Shown: positions 18,081 to 27,978, counted from the first letter of the stretch. The stretch is DNA of 64,000 nucleotides from Paenibacillus cymbidii (GCF_004764705.1 NZ_SHLX01000015.1:1-64000); one strand, 5' to 3'. A program made the numbers and translations. Notes: generated by a model not told the origin, from the sequence alone.

Positions 18081-19323
18081 CGTCCTGATCGTCGACGACG
18101 AGCCGGCGGCTATCAAATCGCTCGTCTATTCGCTGGACTGGGAGAAACACGGCTTCGAAATCGCCGCCGAGGCGTACGATGGCGAAATGGCGCTGCAGCT
18201 GCTGGACAGCCATTCGTTTTCGCTGATCATTACCGATATTCGCATGCCCGGCATGGACGGCCTGCGTTTCATCGCGAACGTGCGCAAAGCTTCCGACGTG
18301 CCGATCCTCATCGTCAGCGGATACGAGGATTTCGAATACGCCCGGCAAGGGATGAAGCTGAACGTAACCGATTATTTGCTCAAGCCTGTGGAGGCGCAGG
18401 AGCTTGGCGCCAAACTGGGGCAAATCAGGCTTGCCATCGAGGAGAAAGCGCTGCTGCACAGCCGGTTGTACCACGGCGTGCCGGTTGTGCGCGACCGGCT
18501 GCTGCGGCAGTGGGCGCACGGCTATACGGAGGATGCGCAGCTGCTGCGATCGTTCGATTTTGCCGTGTCGGAGGACGATCTGGCGAAGTACGCGGTGCTG
18601 CTGGCCGAAATCGAACGCCACGACGCGACGATTTCCTATTTGCCGGACAAAACGCTGAAGCTGAACCGGTTCGCCGCCCGCAATGTGATCGAAGAGCTGT
18701 GCGCAGGCATCGGGTATGTGTTCGAAGAGTCGGACCTGCGCTGCGGCGTTGTGCTGACCGGCGGGGAGCGGGAGATGACGGAAGCGGCGCTGCTCGACTT
18801 CGCCGGGAACATGCAAGATCGCGTCCGGCAATACGCCCGCGTGAACGTCACGATCGCCGTCGGAGGGGCGGTAGCGTCGTTTCGCGAATTGGTTTATTCT
18901 TATGTAAGCGCGGTTCGTGCGCTTGACGGATGCTCCGGCTCCCGCTGCGGCGCCGTTGTTGCCGGCGAAGGCTTCAGCTGGTCGAAGGAGCAGCGGGTGC
19001 AGAAGCTGATCGAGGAAGTGAAGCTGAAGGTGCAGGAGCAGTACGCGTCGAATATGAATTTGCGGCTGATGGCGGGCCAGGTGTTCCTCCATCCTTCCTA
19101 TCTCGGGCAATTGTTCAAGCAGCACCTCGGCGCATCGTTCAACCAGTATTTGCTGCAGGTGCGGATGGAGCGGGCCAAAGAGCTTCTGCTGCACACCGAC
19201 AAAAAGATTTACGAAATCGCCAAAGAAGTCGGGTATCGCGAGCTGGACTGGTTTTATCGCAAGTTCAAGGAATATACCGGCACCAGCGCAGGCGATTACC
19301 GGACGAAAGGCGCAACGCCCTGA
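18073..19323 (+). CDS. YesN-type response regulator, AraC family
   Basis: A 416-residue regulator with an N-terminal receiver domain (phospho-Asp D55 in IITDIRMPG), a central linker and a C-terminal pair of AraC helix-turn-helix motifs (about 315-410) with FLHPSYLGQLFKQHLG and ending GTSAGDYR. I place the start at TTG 18073, which gives MYDVLIVDDEP and a GGAGG spacing of 8 nt; GTG 18067 is only 2 nt from that site. It overlaps the kinase gene by 8 nt and probably controls the flanking importer and GH42. Confidence 0.88.
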   Translation: MYDVLIVDDEPAAIKSLVYSLDWEKHGFEIAAEAYDGEMALQLLDSHSFSLIITDIRMPGMDGLRFIANVRKASDVPILIVSGYEDFEYARQGMKLNVTDYLLKPVEAQELGAKLGQIRLAIEEKALLHSRLYHGVPVVRDRLLRQWAHGYTEDAQLLRSFDFAVSEDDLAKYAVLLAEIERHDATISYLPDKTLKLNRFAARNVIEELCAGIGYVFEESDLRCGVVLTGGEREMTEAALLDFAGNMQDRVRQYARVNVTIAVGGAVASFRELVYSYVSAVRALDGCSGSRCGAVVAGEGFSWSKEQRVQKLIEEVKLKVQEQYASNMNLRLMAGQVFLHPSYLGQLFKQHLGASFNQYLLQVRMERAKELLLHTDKKIYEIAKEVGYRELDWFYRKFKEYTGTSAGDYRTKGATP

Positions 19324-19361
19324 CGGGCGCCACGGGAAAACAGGAATCGAGGAGGATCGGG

Positions 19362-21377
19362 ATGTATTTTGGAGCGTGTTATTATCCGGAGCATTGGCCG
19401 GAGGAGCGGTGGGCTTACGATCTGGACCTGATGCAGGCCGCATCGTTCAATGTGATCCGCTTGGCCGAATTCGCCTGGATCAAGATGGAGCGCGAAGAAG
19501 GCGTATTTACATTTGAATGGCTCGACCGGATCATCGGCATGGCGGCCGAACGCGGCATCCGCGTCATGCTGGGCACGCCGACTGCCGCCCCGCCCAAGTG
19601 GCTGATGGACAAACACCCGGACATTTACCAAAAAGACATTTACGGCCGTTCCCGCGGGTTCGGCACACGCCGGCATTATTGCGTCAACAACCGCACGTAT
19701 CACCGGTACACCGAGGCGATCGTCACGCAGATGGCGGCGCGCTACGGCAACAACCCGCACGTGATGGGCTGGCAAATCGACAACGAATTCGGCATCATCG
19801 ACACCGCCCGCTGCTATTGCGAAACGTGCCGCGCCGATTTTATCGACTGGCTCAAGGAGCGCTACGGCAGTCTGGATGCGGTCAACGAGGCGTGGGGCAC
19901 GATTTTCTCCAGCCAGACGTATACCGCGTGGGAACAGCTGCATTTGCCGGTATACGGTGTACACCAGATGCACAATCCGGGCCTGGTGCTCGATTTCCGC
20001 CGTTTCTCGTCGGATGCGAACCGCAAGTACCAGAAGCAACAAATCGACATCATCCGCAAGCTGTGCCCGGGCCAACCGATTACGACGAATGAAATGGGCA
20101 AATTCAACCAGATCGACTATTACGACTTGTCGGCCGATCTCGACGTTTGTTCGCTCGACCTGTATCCGAACATGAAGAGCGACCCGCTCGGCCGGCCGAG
20201 CTATGCGGGGGCGGCGCTCGATTTGACCCGCGGCTTCAAGCGGCTGAACTTCTGGATCACCGAGCACCAGAGCGGCATTCCCGGCGCGCCGGTGCTGCAC
20301 CCGACGCCGAAGCCGGGCGAGCTGCGGCGCTGGACGTACCAATCCGTGGCGCACGGCGCGGATGCGATCGTTTACTTCCGCTGGCGTACGGCCACCTTCG
20401 CGCTCGAGGAATATTGGCACGGCATCCTGCAGCATCACGGCTGTCCGAGCCGCAAGTACGAGGAGACGAAACAGGTCGGCGCCGAACTGGCGCGGCTGGC
20501 TCCCCTGCTTGCCGGCACGGCGCCGCGGGCGAAAGTGGCGATTCTGCGCTGCTTCGACAGCGAGTGGGTGTTCGAAATTCAGCCGCATGTGCAGGAGTAT
20601 ACGTATATTACGCATCTGGAGCGTTATTATCGTTACTTCTTCGACCGCAATATCCCGGTCGACCTCGTGTCTCCGGAAACCGACTTGTCCGGCTACGACC
20701 TTGTCATCGCGCCGAACCAGATCATGACGCAAGCGCATGCAGCGGACGCCATGTACGCCTATGTGCGCGGCGGCGGCAAGCTGGTGCTCGATTTCCGTGC
20801 CGGCGCGAAGGAATGGAACAACCGCATGGCGGAAGCGGTACTGCCGGGCGTGTTCGCCGAACTGCTCGGCATCGCAATCGACGACTACGGCGTCATTCCG
20901 GATTACGAGCCGCAAGGGCTGGCGTTTGCTCACGGCGTTGCGGCGTCGGGCGCAATCGGCGAAGCGTCGTACCAGGCGCTGACCTGGTACGACGTGATCG
21001 AGCTGAAAGGCGCCGAACCGCTGCTGACGTATACGGCCGACTATTATGCCGGAAGCGCCGCGGCTACGCGGCATGCTTATGGCGACGGCTTCGCCTATTA
21101 CATCGGCACCGAGCCGGACGATGCCGCGCTCGCCTTGCTGCTTGCGGCGATCGGCCGCGATGCCGGCGTCCGGCCGCTGCTGGGCGGCGTGCCGGAAGGC
21201 GTCGAAGTCGCGGCGCGCTGGCGCGGTGACGAGCGGGTGCTGTTCGTCATCAATCACACGACGCAGAGCCGTGTCGTCGAGCTGGACGAGCCGTACCTGG
21301 ACCGGCTCGCGGAGCGGACGCTGCACGGACGCGTCGAGCTTCCCGGCAACGGCGTGCTCGTGCTTACGAAGGCGTAG
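19362..21377 (+). CDS. GH42 beta-galactosidase
   Basis: A 671-residue cytosolic beta-galactosidase with a (beta/alpha)8 barrel (1-390), a glutamine-amidotransferase-like trimerisation domain (about 395-600) and a small C-terminal beta domain. The acid/base E142 (WQIDNEFG) and nucleophile E301 (WITEHQSG) are present, with the four zinc cysteines C107, C151, C153 and C156. GAGGAGG precedes the ATG. It lies 38 bp downstream of the regulator gene, so imported galactosides would be split here. There is no signal peptide. Confidence 0.93.
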   Translation: MYFGACYYPEHWPEERWAYDLDLMQAASFNVIRLAEFAWIKMEREEGVFTFEWLDRIIGMAAERGIRVMLGTPTAAPPKWLMDKHPDIYQKDIYGRSRGFGTRRHYCVNNRTYHRYTEAIVTQMAARYGNNPHVMGWQIDNEFGIIDTARCYCETCRADFIDWLKERYGSLDAVNEAWGTIFSSQTYTAWEQLHLPVYGVHQMHNPGLVLDFRRFSSDANRKYQKQQIDIIRKLCPGQPITTNEMGKFNQIDYYDLSADLDVCSLDLYPNMKSDPLGRPSYAGAALDLTRGFKRLNFWITEHQSGIPGAPVLHPTPKPGELRRWTYQSVAHGADAIVYFRWRTATFALEEYWHGILQHHGCPSRKYEETKQVGAELARLAPLLAGTAPRAKVAILRCFDSEWVFEIQPHVQEYTYITHLERYYRYFFDRNIPVDLVSPETDLSGYDLVIAPNQIMTQAHAADAMYAYVRGGGKLVLDFRAGAKEWNNRMAEAVLPGVFAELLGIAIDDYGVIPDYEPQGLAFAHGVAASGAIGEASYQALTWYDVIELKGAEPLLTYTADYYAGSAAATRHAYGDGFAYYIGTEPDDAALALLLAAIGRDAGVRPLLGGVPEGVEVAARWRGDERVLFVINHTTQSRVVELDEPYLDRLAERTLHGRVELPGNGVLVLTKA

Positions 21378-21412
21378 CCGCGGCGGCGGGAGCCATCGTT
21401 TCGCCAGTGGCG

Positions 21413-21607
21413 AAAATAGGCCATGAAAAATGGCCTATTTTCCCTATTTCAGCTGTATCATCCCAAATAGCCAGTGAAATCACTGGTTATTCGGGCCAAA
21501 CCGCCTCAATTGGGGCAGAACGACGGAAATAGCCAGTGAAATCACTGGCTATTTCCTGGCTACAGCCCGTTTTTGACGAAATAGGCCAGAAAAGATGGCC
21601 TATTTCG
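21413..21607. repeat. Four-palindrome intergenic element, copy 1
   Basis: Four palindromes lie in fixed order. P1 AAAATAGGCCAT/ATGGCCTATTTT (21413-21441), P2 around CCAGTG-AAAT-CACTGG (21465-21491), P2' a perfect 15-bp stem GGAAATAGCCAGTGA with its complement (21525-21556), and P1' CGAAATAGGCCA/TGGCCTATTTCG (21577-21607). Centres are 51.5, 62 and 51.5 bp apart. The element sits between the convergent GH42 and GHL6 genes. Confidence 0.9.
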
Positions 21608-21631
21608 TCATCCCCCTTTCAACTTCGGCGT

Positions 21632-21816
21632 GCTAACGGTTCCTATTGAGCTTATTCGGGCATTTCGAGCGATTTCCCGGCACTAACGGTTTCCCATGAA
21701 CTTATTTGCCGATTTTTCTCCGCTTTTGGCGATTTTTCTGCCAATAGCGATGCTGGGAACCGTTCGCGTAGAAAACGGGCCGATATCGCCCCAATAAGCA
21801 CTGGGGGAACCGTTAG
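21632..21816. repeat. AACGGTT four-part inverted element
   Basis: Two direct copies of a CTAACGGTTYCC...CTTATT unit (AACGGTT centres 21638 and 21688) are followed by two inverted copies (centres 21761 and 21811). Spacing is 50, 73 and 50 bp, so the whole is a dyad. Each unit extends about 28 bp and resembles the others beyond the core. It directly follows palindrome element 1. Confidence 0.75.
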
Positions 21817-21830
21817 CCGTCAAAACCATT

Positions 21831-21860
21831 CGAACCGCCGGCCCCGAGGGCGGCGGTTCG
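21831..21860 (-). terminator. Probable terminator of the sulfatase/GHL6 operon
   Basis: A perfect 10-bp stem (CGAACCGCCG / CGGCGGTTCG) with a 10-nt loop lies 18 bp beyond the minus-strand stop and is followed by AATGGTTTTG. Confidence 0.6.
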
Positions 21861-21878
21861 CTCGCATCAAGCTGCGCA

Positions 21879-23942
21879 CTAATGCAGCTCAAGCATCGTA
21901 TGAATGTGCAGCTTCGGCACGGTCACCGCAACGCCGCCGCCGTCGCCGGCGGGCACCACCGGCAGCGGCACCCCTTCGGGCAGCTGCACCGCACCGGCAA
22001 CGCCCGCTTCCGCCGGAAAGCGCACAACGATGTCATAGATCGGATTGATGCATTCGATCGGATCGTAGAACGCTTCCTTGCGGCTGCCGGTATGGCCGTT
22101 CTGGAAGTTGATCAGGTGCAAATACCGCCGCCCGCCGTTCTCCATCATGTTCGCTTCCACGGTAGCCGGCGCCGCCAGCGAAAACGGCTTGCCCGTGTCC
22201 ATCAAGTCCAGCGCGTTGTTGACGATGCGCCGCAGCCAGAAATGATTGTACTTCCAGTACGTCGCAAAGATCGGCGCCGCCACATACATCGCCTGCCCTT
22301 CGCCGTACCGGTTCGTCGTCACGGCGGGGAACTCGCTGATCCGGCCGGCCGGCGGAATCGGATGCCGGAACGCCCGCTGCGGCGCCGGCACGGTCAGCGG
22401 CCACTGGATGCGGCTGAGCGTTTCCGCCGTCGACGGCTTCACCTTCAGGAACGGGCCTTCGAGCAGCTGCGGAATGACCGCCGTTCCCTTCCACAACGCC
22501 TCGTGTTCGGTCAAGTACGCGAACGGGTACGGCGTCCGGTCGAGATACTCCACGCCGAGCACGTCCGCCAACACGAAGCCGGCTACCGGCTCGCGCCGCA
22601 GCGACGCTTCGCCGGCGGCAAGCAGCAGGCCTCCCCGCCGCACGAATTCGCGCAGCCGCTGCGCCGAAGCTTCGCTTAGCAGCACCGTCTCCGGCAGCAC
22701 GACGATTTGGTAGGCCGCAAGATCGGGGAAATCGTCATTATAAAAGATGTCGAACTGGTGGTGGCCTTCGATCAGCATTTTGGCGGCGCCGAGCGTGGCG
22801 GCATCGGGCGGTTCATAGTACCAATTGCCCGGGTAGTGGGCGATCAGCGCCATATGCTTCACGCTGGTCGCCCCGATGCAGGCGGCTTCCCGCTCCTTCA
22901 CGAAAGCAAACGCTTCGCCGATGACGTCGTAGACGCCGCTCTGCAGCTTGCCGTTCGGCAGCACCTGGTCGCCGATGTTAATGATGCCGCCGTTCGCCAT
23001 AATCGCGGCGCACTCGTACTTGAGCTGCTCCGCCGTTTTGCAGCTCATCAGTCCCCAGCCTTCGGTGAAGCGAACAGTCATGATTTGCACCGGAACGGGA
23101 AGATTGCGCACGTACCGCGAGCGGAACGAATGACACAGGAACGTGCCGGACGCCGGCTGCGATTCCCACAGCCCGTAATCGCTCGTTTCATTGATCGCGT
23201 CAGGCTCCCCCATTTTCCACGCCCCGTTGCAGTTGACCAGCACTTCCGGCCGGATCGACTTGACCAGGTCGTACAGCTCCCGCATGCACCGCGCGGCGCT
23301 GTCGACGCCGAACTGCATCACGGTATCGCGTTCGGTTTCATACAGCTGCTTCGTCAGCTCGCGGCCGGTTTGTTCCTTGAACCTTTTTTTGCAATACGTG
23401 CAGAAGCAAGTGTGCCCCTTCAAATAAGGAATGTCGAACAAGTAGCCGTCCATCGCGTACTTTTCGGTAATTTCCTTGACCTGCGGAATGACCAGTTCCT
23501 CACGGTACGGGGAATTAATGCAAGGCAGCTCCCACACGGTGCCGTGGCCGCCCCGCTTTTCGCCGTTTTCGTCGATCTGGTACCAGTCCGGGTTGTGCTC
23601 GACCGCATAAGCGTCGGTGCCCAGCGAATAGTAAGCGATCACCTTGATGCCGTGCCGGTGCGCCTCCTCCAGCACCTCGCCGAAAAAGTCCTGCTTAAGC
23701 CCGCTGTGCCGGTGCCCGACGCTGTTGTCGTAGAAGGCGTTGCCGAAATGGCATTTGGTGAATACGCCGATCACGTTGACATGGGCGCGGACGAATTCGG
23801 CGACAAATTCGCGCGCGTCGAACCGGGTAATCGCATCCGCCGGAAATTCCGGCATGTGAAAATCGACGTGCACCTGGCGCAGATGTCGGGCAAACCAGCC
23901 GTCCTCCGGCTGCGTCGCCCGCTCCGTTGCATTCGTCCTCAT
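21879..23942 (-). CDS. GHL6/GH42-like glycoside hydrolase with trimerisation domain
   Basis: A 687-residue cytosolic protein. Residues about 15-330 form a barrel of the hypothetical glycosyl hydrolase 6 type (VHVDFHMPEFP near the start, YFLDGI-like DGYLFDIPYLKG with CFCTYCKKRF, and EVLVNCNGAW). About 345-560 resembles the beta-galactosidase trimerisation/amidotransferase-like domain (GNWYYEPPD, VVLPETVLLSE, RRGGLLLAAGE). No signal peptide is seen. It is the last gene of the sulfatase operon. The substrate is unknown; an alpha-fucosidase-like or galactosidase role is possible. Confidence 0.72.
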   Translation of the reverse strand: MRTNATERATQPEDGWFARHLRQVHVDFHMPEFPADAITRFDAREFVAEFVRAHVNVIGVFTKCHFGNAFYDNSVGHRHSGLKQDFFGEVLEEAHRHGIKVIAYYSLGTDAYAVEHNPDWYQIDENGEKRGGHGTVWELPCINSPYREELVIPQVKEITEKYAMDGYLFDIPYLKGHTCFCTYCKKRFKEQTGRELTKQLYETERDTVMQFGVDSAARCMRELYDLVKSIRPEVLVNCNGAWKMGEPDAINETSDYGLWESQPASGTFLCHSFRSRYVRNLPVPVQIMTVRFTEGWGLMSCKTAEQLKYECAAIMANGGIINIGDQVLPNGKLQSGVYDVIGEAFAFVKEREAACIGATSVKHMALIAHYPGNWYYEPPDAATLGAAKMLIEGHHQFDIFYNDDFPDLAAYQIVVLPETVLLSEASAQRLREFVRRGGLLLAAGEASLRREPVAGFVLADVLGVEYLDRTPYPFAYLTEHEALWKGTAVIPQLLEGPFLKVKPSTAETLSRIQWPLTVPAPQRAFRHPIPPAGRISEFPAVTTNRYGEGQAMYVAAPIFATYWKYNHFWLRRIVNNALDLMDTGKPFSLAAPATVEANMMENGGRRYLHLINFQNGHTGSRKEAFYDPIECINPIYDIVVRFPAEAGVAGAVQLPEGVPLPVVPAGDGGGVAVTVPKLHIHTMLELH

Positions 23943-23998
23943 GGTGACAAGGCTCCCTTGCGATTGGTAGTTGCAGTAGTTGCAGTAGTTACAGCAAA

Positions 23999-25444
23999 TT
24001 ACAGCACGCTGCCGGGATCGTCCGGCACCGCTTGCATGTTGCGGATCAATCGCTGCAGCAGCTTCTCCTTCATCTCCTGAAGCAAGCCGGCATACGCCGG
24101 ATCGTCGGCCAAATCGGTCGTTTCGCCGGGGTCGTCGCGCAGATCGTACAGCGAGATCCGGTCCGGCGGCAGAGTGACCGGCCGCCCGAACGCAGGACCG
24201 TGATACGGCGCCGCCTGCCAGGCGGTTCGCGTATCCTTGGTCAAATTGCCGTACATCAGCTTATAGCGGCCGTCGAACAGCATTTTGTCGCTGCCCATCT
24301 CGCAGTAGGCGTCTTCCCGGTGTGCCGCCGCCGTTCCGGTCAACACCGGCTTCAGGCTGCGCCCCTGGTCGAACGCATGGCTCGCCACCCCGGCATAATC
24401 GCACGCCGTCCGGCCGATATCGAGCAGCTCGGCGACCGCGTCGACGGCCGCTCCGGCGCGAATGCCCGGCCCCGCCGCCAGAAACGGCACGTGCACGGAG
24501 CCTTCGTACAGGTTGATTTTGCCCCAGAGCCCGTGATCGCCGGCATTGTCGCCATGATCGGAAGTGTAGAGGACGACGGTATTCTCCGTCATCCCCATCT
24601 CCTCCAGCACGGCCAGCACCCTGCCGATCCGGTCGTCGACTTCCGTGATGCACGCGGCGTAGGCGATCCACTTGGCGCGATCGACGCCCGGCGGAACGTC
24701 CGCTTCTTCGTACCGCTGCCGATAAACCGCCGGCGCGTCGTACGGATCGTGCGGCCCAACGAAGCCGAGATGCAGGTAGAACGGCTTCTCCCGGGGCGTC
24801 TGCCGCAAAAATCGGCACGCCTGCTCGGCGATATGGGCGTCCTGCGTCAGCTCGGCGTCCCACGGCCACGGCTCGTGCGGCTTCATCCCGGCGTTCCCCT
24901 GGCGAAACCGCCCGGTCCACGCCCGGTACTCGGCCAGCAGCCCGCGCTCGCGCAGGAAACGCACATACCGGCATTCGCAGCCGATGCTGCCGCTGCCCAT
25001 CTTGCCCGATGTTTCGTACGCGTACTCGAAGCCGAGCCGGTGCACATCCTCCTCATGGCCGACAAAATCGCCGTCCCACACATGCACGTGATGATGCAGC
25101 TTGCCGATCATCGCCGTATGGTAGCCGCCGGCCCGCAGCGAATGCAGGAACGTCGGGATGCCCGGGTCGACCGGCTGCCGATTCGTGAAGCAACCCGTGT
25201 TGCTGGCGTACCGCCCCGACGTCATGGCGATCCGCGACGGCACGCAGAGCGGCGCATTGCAGTACATCCGGCCGATCCGCGTGCCGCGCGCCGCCAGCCG
25301 GTCGAGGTTCGGCGTGCCGACGGCGGCGGAACCGGCGTTGCCCATGTAATCCCAGCGGTGATGATCGGAAGTGATGAACAGAATGTTCGGTTTGTCAACC
25401 GCCCGAGCCGCCTCAACCGCCGCCGCTTCGCCCTGATGCGCCAT
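23999..25444 (-). CDS. Type I sulfatase
   Basis: A 481-residue arylsulfatase-fold enzyme. The formylglycine motif C-x-P-S-R is at C67-R71 (LCVPSRIAMTSGR), which would need an anaerobic or FGE-type maturase encoded elsewhere. Metal and substrate residues appear in PNILFITSDHHRWD, GKLHHH and YTSDHGDNAGDHGLWGK. There is no signal peptide, so desulfation probably happens after import. The ribosome-binding site is weak. It sits between the binding protein gene and the GHL6 hydrolase gene, 18 bp after the former. Confidence 0.9.
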   Translation of the reverse strand: MAHQGEAAAVEAARAVDKPNILFITSDHHRWDYMGNAGSAAVGTPNLDRLAARGTRIGRMYCNAPLCVPSRIAMTSGRYASNTGCFTNRQPVDPGIPTFLHSLRAGGYHTAMIGKLHHHVHVWDGDFVGHEEDVHRLGFEYAYETSGKMGSGSIGCECRYVRFLRERGLLAEYRAWTGRFRQGNAGMKPHEPWPWDAELTQDAHIAEQACRFLRQTPREKPFYLHLGFVGPHDPYDAPAVYRQRYEEADVPPGVDRAKWIAYAACITEVDDRIGRVLAVLEEMGMTENTVVLYTSDHGDNAGDHGLWGKINLYEGSVHVPFLAAGPGIRAGAAVDAVAELLDIGRTACDYAGVASHAFDQGRSLKPVLTGTAAAHREDAYCEMGSDKMLFDGRYKLMYGNLTKDTRTAWQAAPYHGPAFGRPVTLPPDRISLYDLRDDPGETTDLADDPAYAGLLQEMKEKLLQRLIRNMQAVPDDPGSVL

Positions 25445-25462
25445 CGCTTTCGTTCACCGCCT

Positions 25463-27025
25463 TCACTTTTTCGCAAATTTCGCGTATTCCGCGTTGTATT
25501 CGTCGATGATTTTATTGCCGCCGCTCGTTTTCCACTGCTCGATCGCCTTCTGCCAGCCCGCGTCGTCAAGCTCGCCGTAAATGTATTTGACCCGCGCGTC
25601 GTTGATCAGCTTGTCAAGCTCGCTGCCCTTCTCGATCTGCGTCTGCGAAACGAGCGGCAGCGTCGGATTGGCGACGGCGATCGCCGCGTTGTCGACGTAC
25701 GTTTTGTTCACCTTGTCGTCCATCGGCGAACCGGTCATCAGCTTCGGCTTCCAGTTCGTGACGAGCAATTCGATCACGGAAGTCACTTCGTCGTCGTACA
25801 GCTTCTGGTCGGTGCGCACCGGTTTGCCGTTGTCCATTTTGAAGTGGCGGCCTTCGATGCCGTTGACGAGCAGCTGCTCCACCTTCGGATCGGACAGCTT
25901 GTCGATGAAGTCGAGCACGTCCTTCAGCTCGGCTTCGGTTTTGATGCTCGATTTGGGGAACATGTACATGCCGTTGAACCCGTTGGAAGCAAACACGCGC
26001 TCGCCTTGCGGCCCTTTGATCCGCGTGACGAAATCAAGCTTGGCGTTCGGATTCGACTGGTACAGCGGCTGCCAGTTCGGAATCGTCGCATGGGCGACAA
26101 CCGCCGGGTACATGCCCGCCTTGCCGTTTGCGATCGCATCCCACGCATTCGCCTGCTGGATGGCGGCGAAGTCCTGGTTCATCGTTTTTTCGCTGAACAG
26201 CTTGCGGTAAAACTTCATCGCGTTCAAATATTCGTCTGTCGTAAACGCCGGGAACAGCTTGCCGTCCTTCACCCCGTAGCCGTTCGGCGCTCCGTGCCAG
26301 GCGGCGACTACCGCAAAGCCTTGCGGGCTGATCAGGCTTGGCATGAACTCCTCGAAGCCGACCGTATCCTTCTTGCCGTTTTTGTCCGGATCCTGCTCGG
26401 TGAACGCTTTGGCCATCCGGTACACGTCGTCGATCGTTTGCGGTTCCTTCAGCCCGAGATTGTCCAGCCAGTCCTTGCGGTACAGCAGCATCTGCAGCCC
26501 GAGCGGCCGCTGGTGCGGCATGCCGTACAGCTTGCCGTCGATCGAAGCGTTGTAGGTCGTCTGCTCGTTGTACAGCGTTTTCAAATTCGGGTAGTTCGCC
26601 AGGTAGGGACCAACTTCCCAGAACATATCCGATTTGACCCCGGTGAGAATCGGCGCCAGCTTGTTGTTCTGCACGTTGAACACCATCGGCAGCGAACCCG
26701 AGGCGATCGTCGCGTTCACCTTGTTGTCGTAAGCGGAGTTGGGCACCCAGGTGATGTCCAGCTTCGTGTTCGTCATCTCTTCGATTTTCTGAATCATGAT
26801 GTTGTCTTTTTTCGGCGGCTCGGCAAAATAATAGACCATCATCATGCTGATTTTTTTCGGCTCTTTGGGCGTTTCCTTGGCCGACGCCTTCGGCGTTGCG
26901 CTGGCGGCAGGTGTCCCCGTCGCAGCCGACGGCTTCCCGTCCTTGGCGCCGCTGCACGCGGCCAGCAGGCCGGCAAGCATCGTTGCCGCCGTGATCCCGC
27001 CTACCCAGTTGAATTTCGGTTTCAT
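25463..27025 (-). CDS. Extracellular sugar-binding lipoprotein, LplA type
   Basis: A 520-residue solute-binding lipoprotein with lipobox LAAC (Cys 24) and an Ala/Thr/Lys/Pro linker. The DPDKNGKKDTVGFEEF segment is a calcium-loop-like feature common in this group. Start at 27025 with GGAGGGG upstream; an in-frame start at 27136 runs through the end of the permease gene. It is the receptor for the importer in this operon, presumably for a sulfated oligosaccharide given the adjacent sulfatase. Confidence 0.88.
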   Translation of the reverse strand: MKPKFNWVGGITAATMLAGLLAACSGAKDGKPSAATGTPAASATPKASAKETPKEPKKISMMMVYYFAEPPKKDNIMIQKIEEMTNTKLDITWVPNSAYDNKVNATIASGSLPMVFNVQNNKLAPILTGVKSDMFWEVGPYLANYPNLKTLYNEQTTYNASIDGKLYGMPHQRPLGLQMLLYRKDWLDNLGLKEPQTIDDVYRMAKAFTEQDPDKNGKKDTVGFEEFMPSLISPQGFAVVAAWHGAPNGYGVKDGKLFPAFTTDEYLNAMKFYRKLFSEKTMNQDFAAIQQANAWDAIANGKAGMYPAVVAHATIPNWQPLYQSNPNAKLDFVTRIKGPQGERVFASNGFNGMYMFPKSSIKTEAELKDVLDFIDKLSDPKVEQLLVNGIEGRHFKMDNGKPVRTDQKLYDDEVTSVIELLVTNWKPKLMTGSPMDDKVNKTYVDNAAIAVANPTLPLVSQTQIEKGSELDKLINDARVKYIYGELDDAGWQKAIEQWKTSGGNKIIDEYNAEYAKFAKK

Positions 27026-27071
27026 CGTTCGATCCCCTCCGTATATTGTTTGCGAACCTTGCAAGGCCGCG

Positions 27072-27974
27072 CTACCCTTTGACCGAACCGAGCAGCACGC
27101 CTTGGGCAAAATGCTTCTGCAAAAACGGATACACAAGCAGTATCGGCAGCGTCGATAGCACGATCATCGCCATGTTGACCGATTTGGCCGGAATGTTGAA
27201 GCTGTCCTGGCCGGATTCGCCCAAGCCTCCCTGGGACAAAATAATCAGCTGCCGCACCAGCACCTGCAAGGGCCATTTTTCGGTATCGTTGATGTACAGG
27301 ATGGCGGTAAAGTAGCTGTTCCAGTGGCCAACCGCGTAAAACATCACGAAAGTGGCGATCGCCGGCAGCGACAGCGGCACGACGATGCGGAACAAAATGC
27401 CGACATCGTTGCAGCCGTCGATTTTGGCCGATTCCTCAAGCCCGTCGGGCAGCTGCTGGAAAAAATTTTTCAGCACGATCAAATTGAACGCGCTGATGGC
27501 GCCCGGCACGATAAGCGACCAGTAGCTGTCGAGCAGCCCCATCGTTTTGACGATCAGGAACGTCGGAATCATGCCGCCGCTGAACAGCATCGAAAAGATG
27601 ACCATCAGCATGATTGCCCGCCTGCCGAACAAGTCCCGGCGCGCAATCGCGTACGCCATCAGCACCGTAAACAGAATGTTGACGAATGTGCCGAGCGCCG
27701 TAATGTAGAACGATACGCCGAAGCCGCGGAGCATCGTTTCGGAATGGAGCAGGTAGCGGTAAGCGCCGAAGCTCAGCTGCGACGGCAGCAGCGCAAAGCC
27801 GTTTGACTGCATCGCTTCGGCGGAAGTGAGCGAACCGGCGATAATGTACAGGAACGGGACGAGCGTCAGCAGCGTGAACAGCGTCAGGAAGCCGTAGTGG
27901 AACGCGTCGTACAGCCAGCCGCCGAACGTTCGGCGGGAGCGCAGGCCGGAGCGGCGCGCCGCATGCGTTTGCAT
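27072..27974 (-). CDS. Carbohydrate ABC transporter permease, LplC/YtcP type
   Basis: A 300-residue permease with six predicted membrane segments, the EAA loop (EESAKIDGCNDVGILFRIVVPLS) and the C-terminal YPFLQKHFAQGVLLGSVKG signature. The start at 27974 lies 4 bp after the upstream permease stop, with a GGGGTG site 11 nt before it. It forms the channel with the preceding gene product. Confidence 0.88.
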   Translation of the reverse strand: MQTHAARRSGLRSRRTFGGWLYDAFHYGFLTLFTLLTLVPFLYIIAGSLTSAEAMQSNGFALLPSQLSFGAYRYLLHSETMLRGFGVSFYITALGTFVNILFTVLMAYAIARRDLFGRRAIMLMVIFSMLFSGGMIPTFLIVKTMGLLDSYWSLIVPGAISAFNLIVLKNFFQQLPDGLEESAKIDGCNDVGILFRIVVPLSLPAIATFVMFYAVGHWNSYFTAILYINDTEKWPLQVLVRQLIILSQGGLGESGQDSFNIPAKSVNMAMIVLSTLPILLVYPFLQKHFAQGVLLGSVKG

Positions 27975-27978
27975 CGTG

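Noticed and set aside
21413..21607. MITE or IS remnant
   Set aside because: No terminal inverted repeats with target duplications flank the copies, spacers are not conserved, and no transposase-like ends are seen.
21413..21607. Ordinary rho-independent terminator cluster
   Set aside because: T-tracts are only ATTT or CTATTT, four hairpins at fixed spacing are not needed for termination, and the spacing is conserved at sites with different gene orientation. A minor termination role remains possible.
24032..27082. 1016-residue plus-strand frame opposite the sulfatase and binding-protein genes
   Set aside because: It is antisense to well-supported genes, rich in Arg, His and Val as expected of GC-rich antisense frames, and has no domain.
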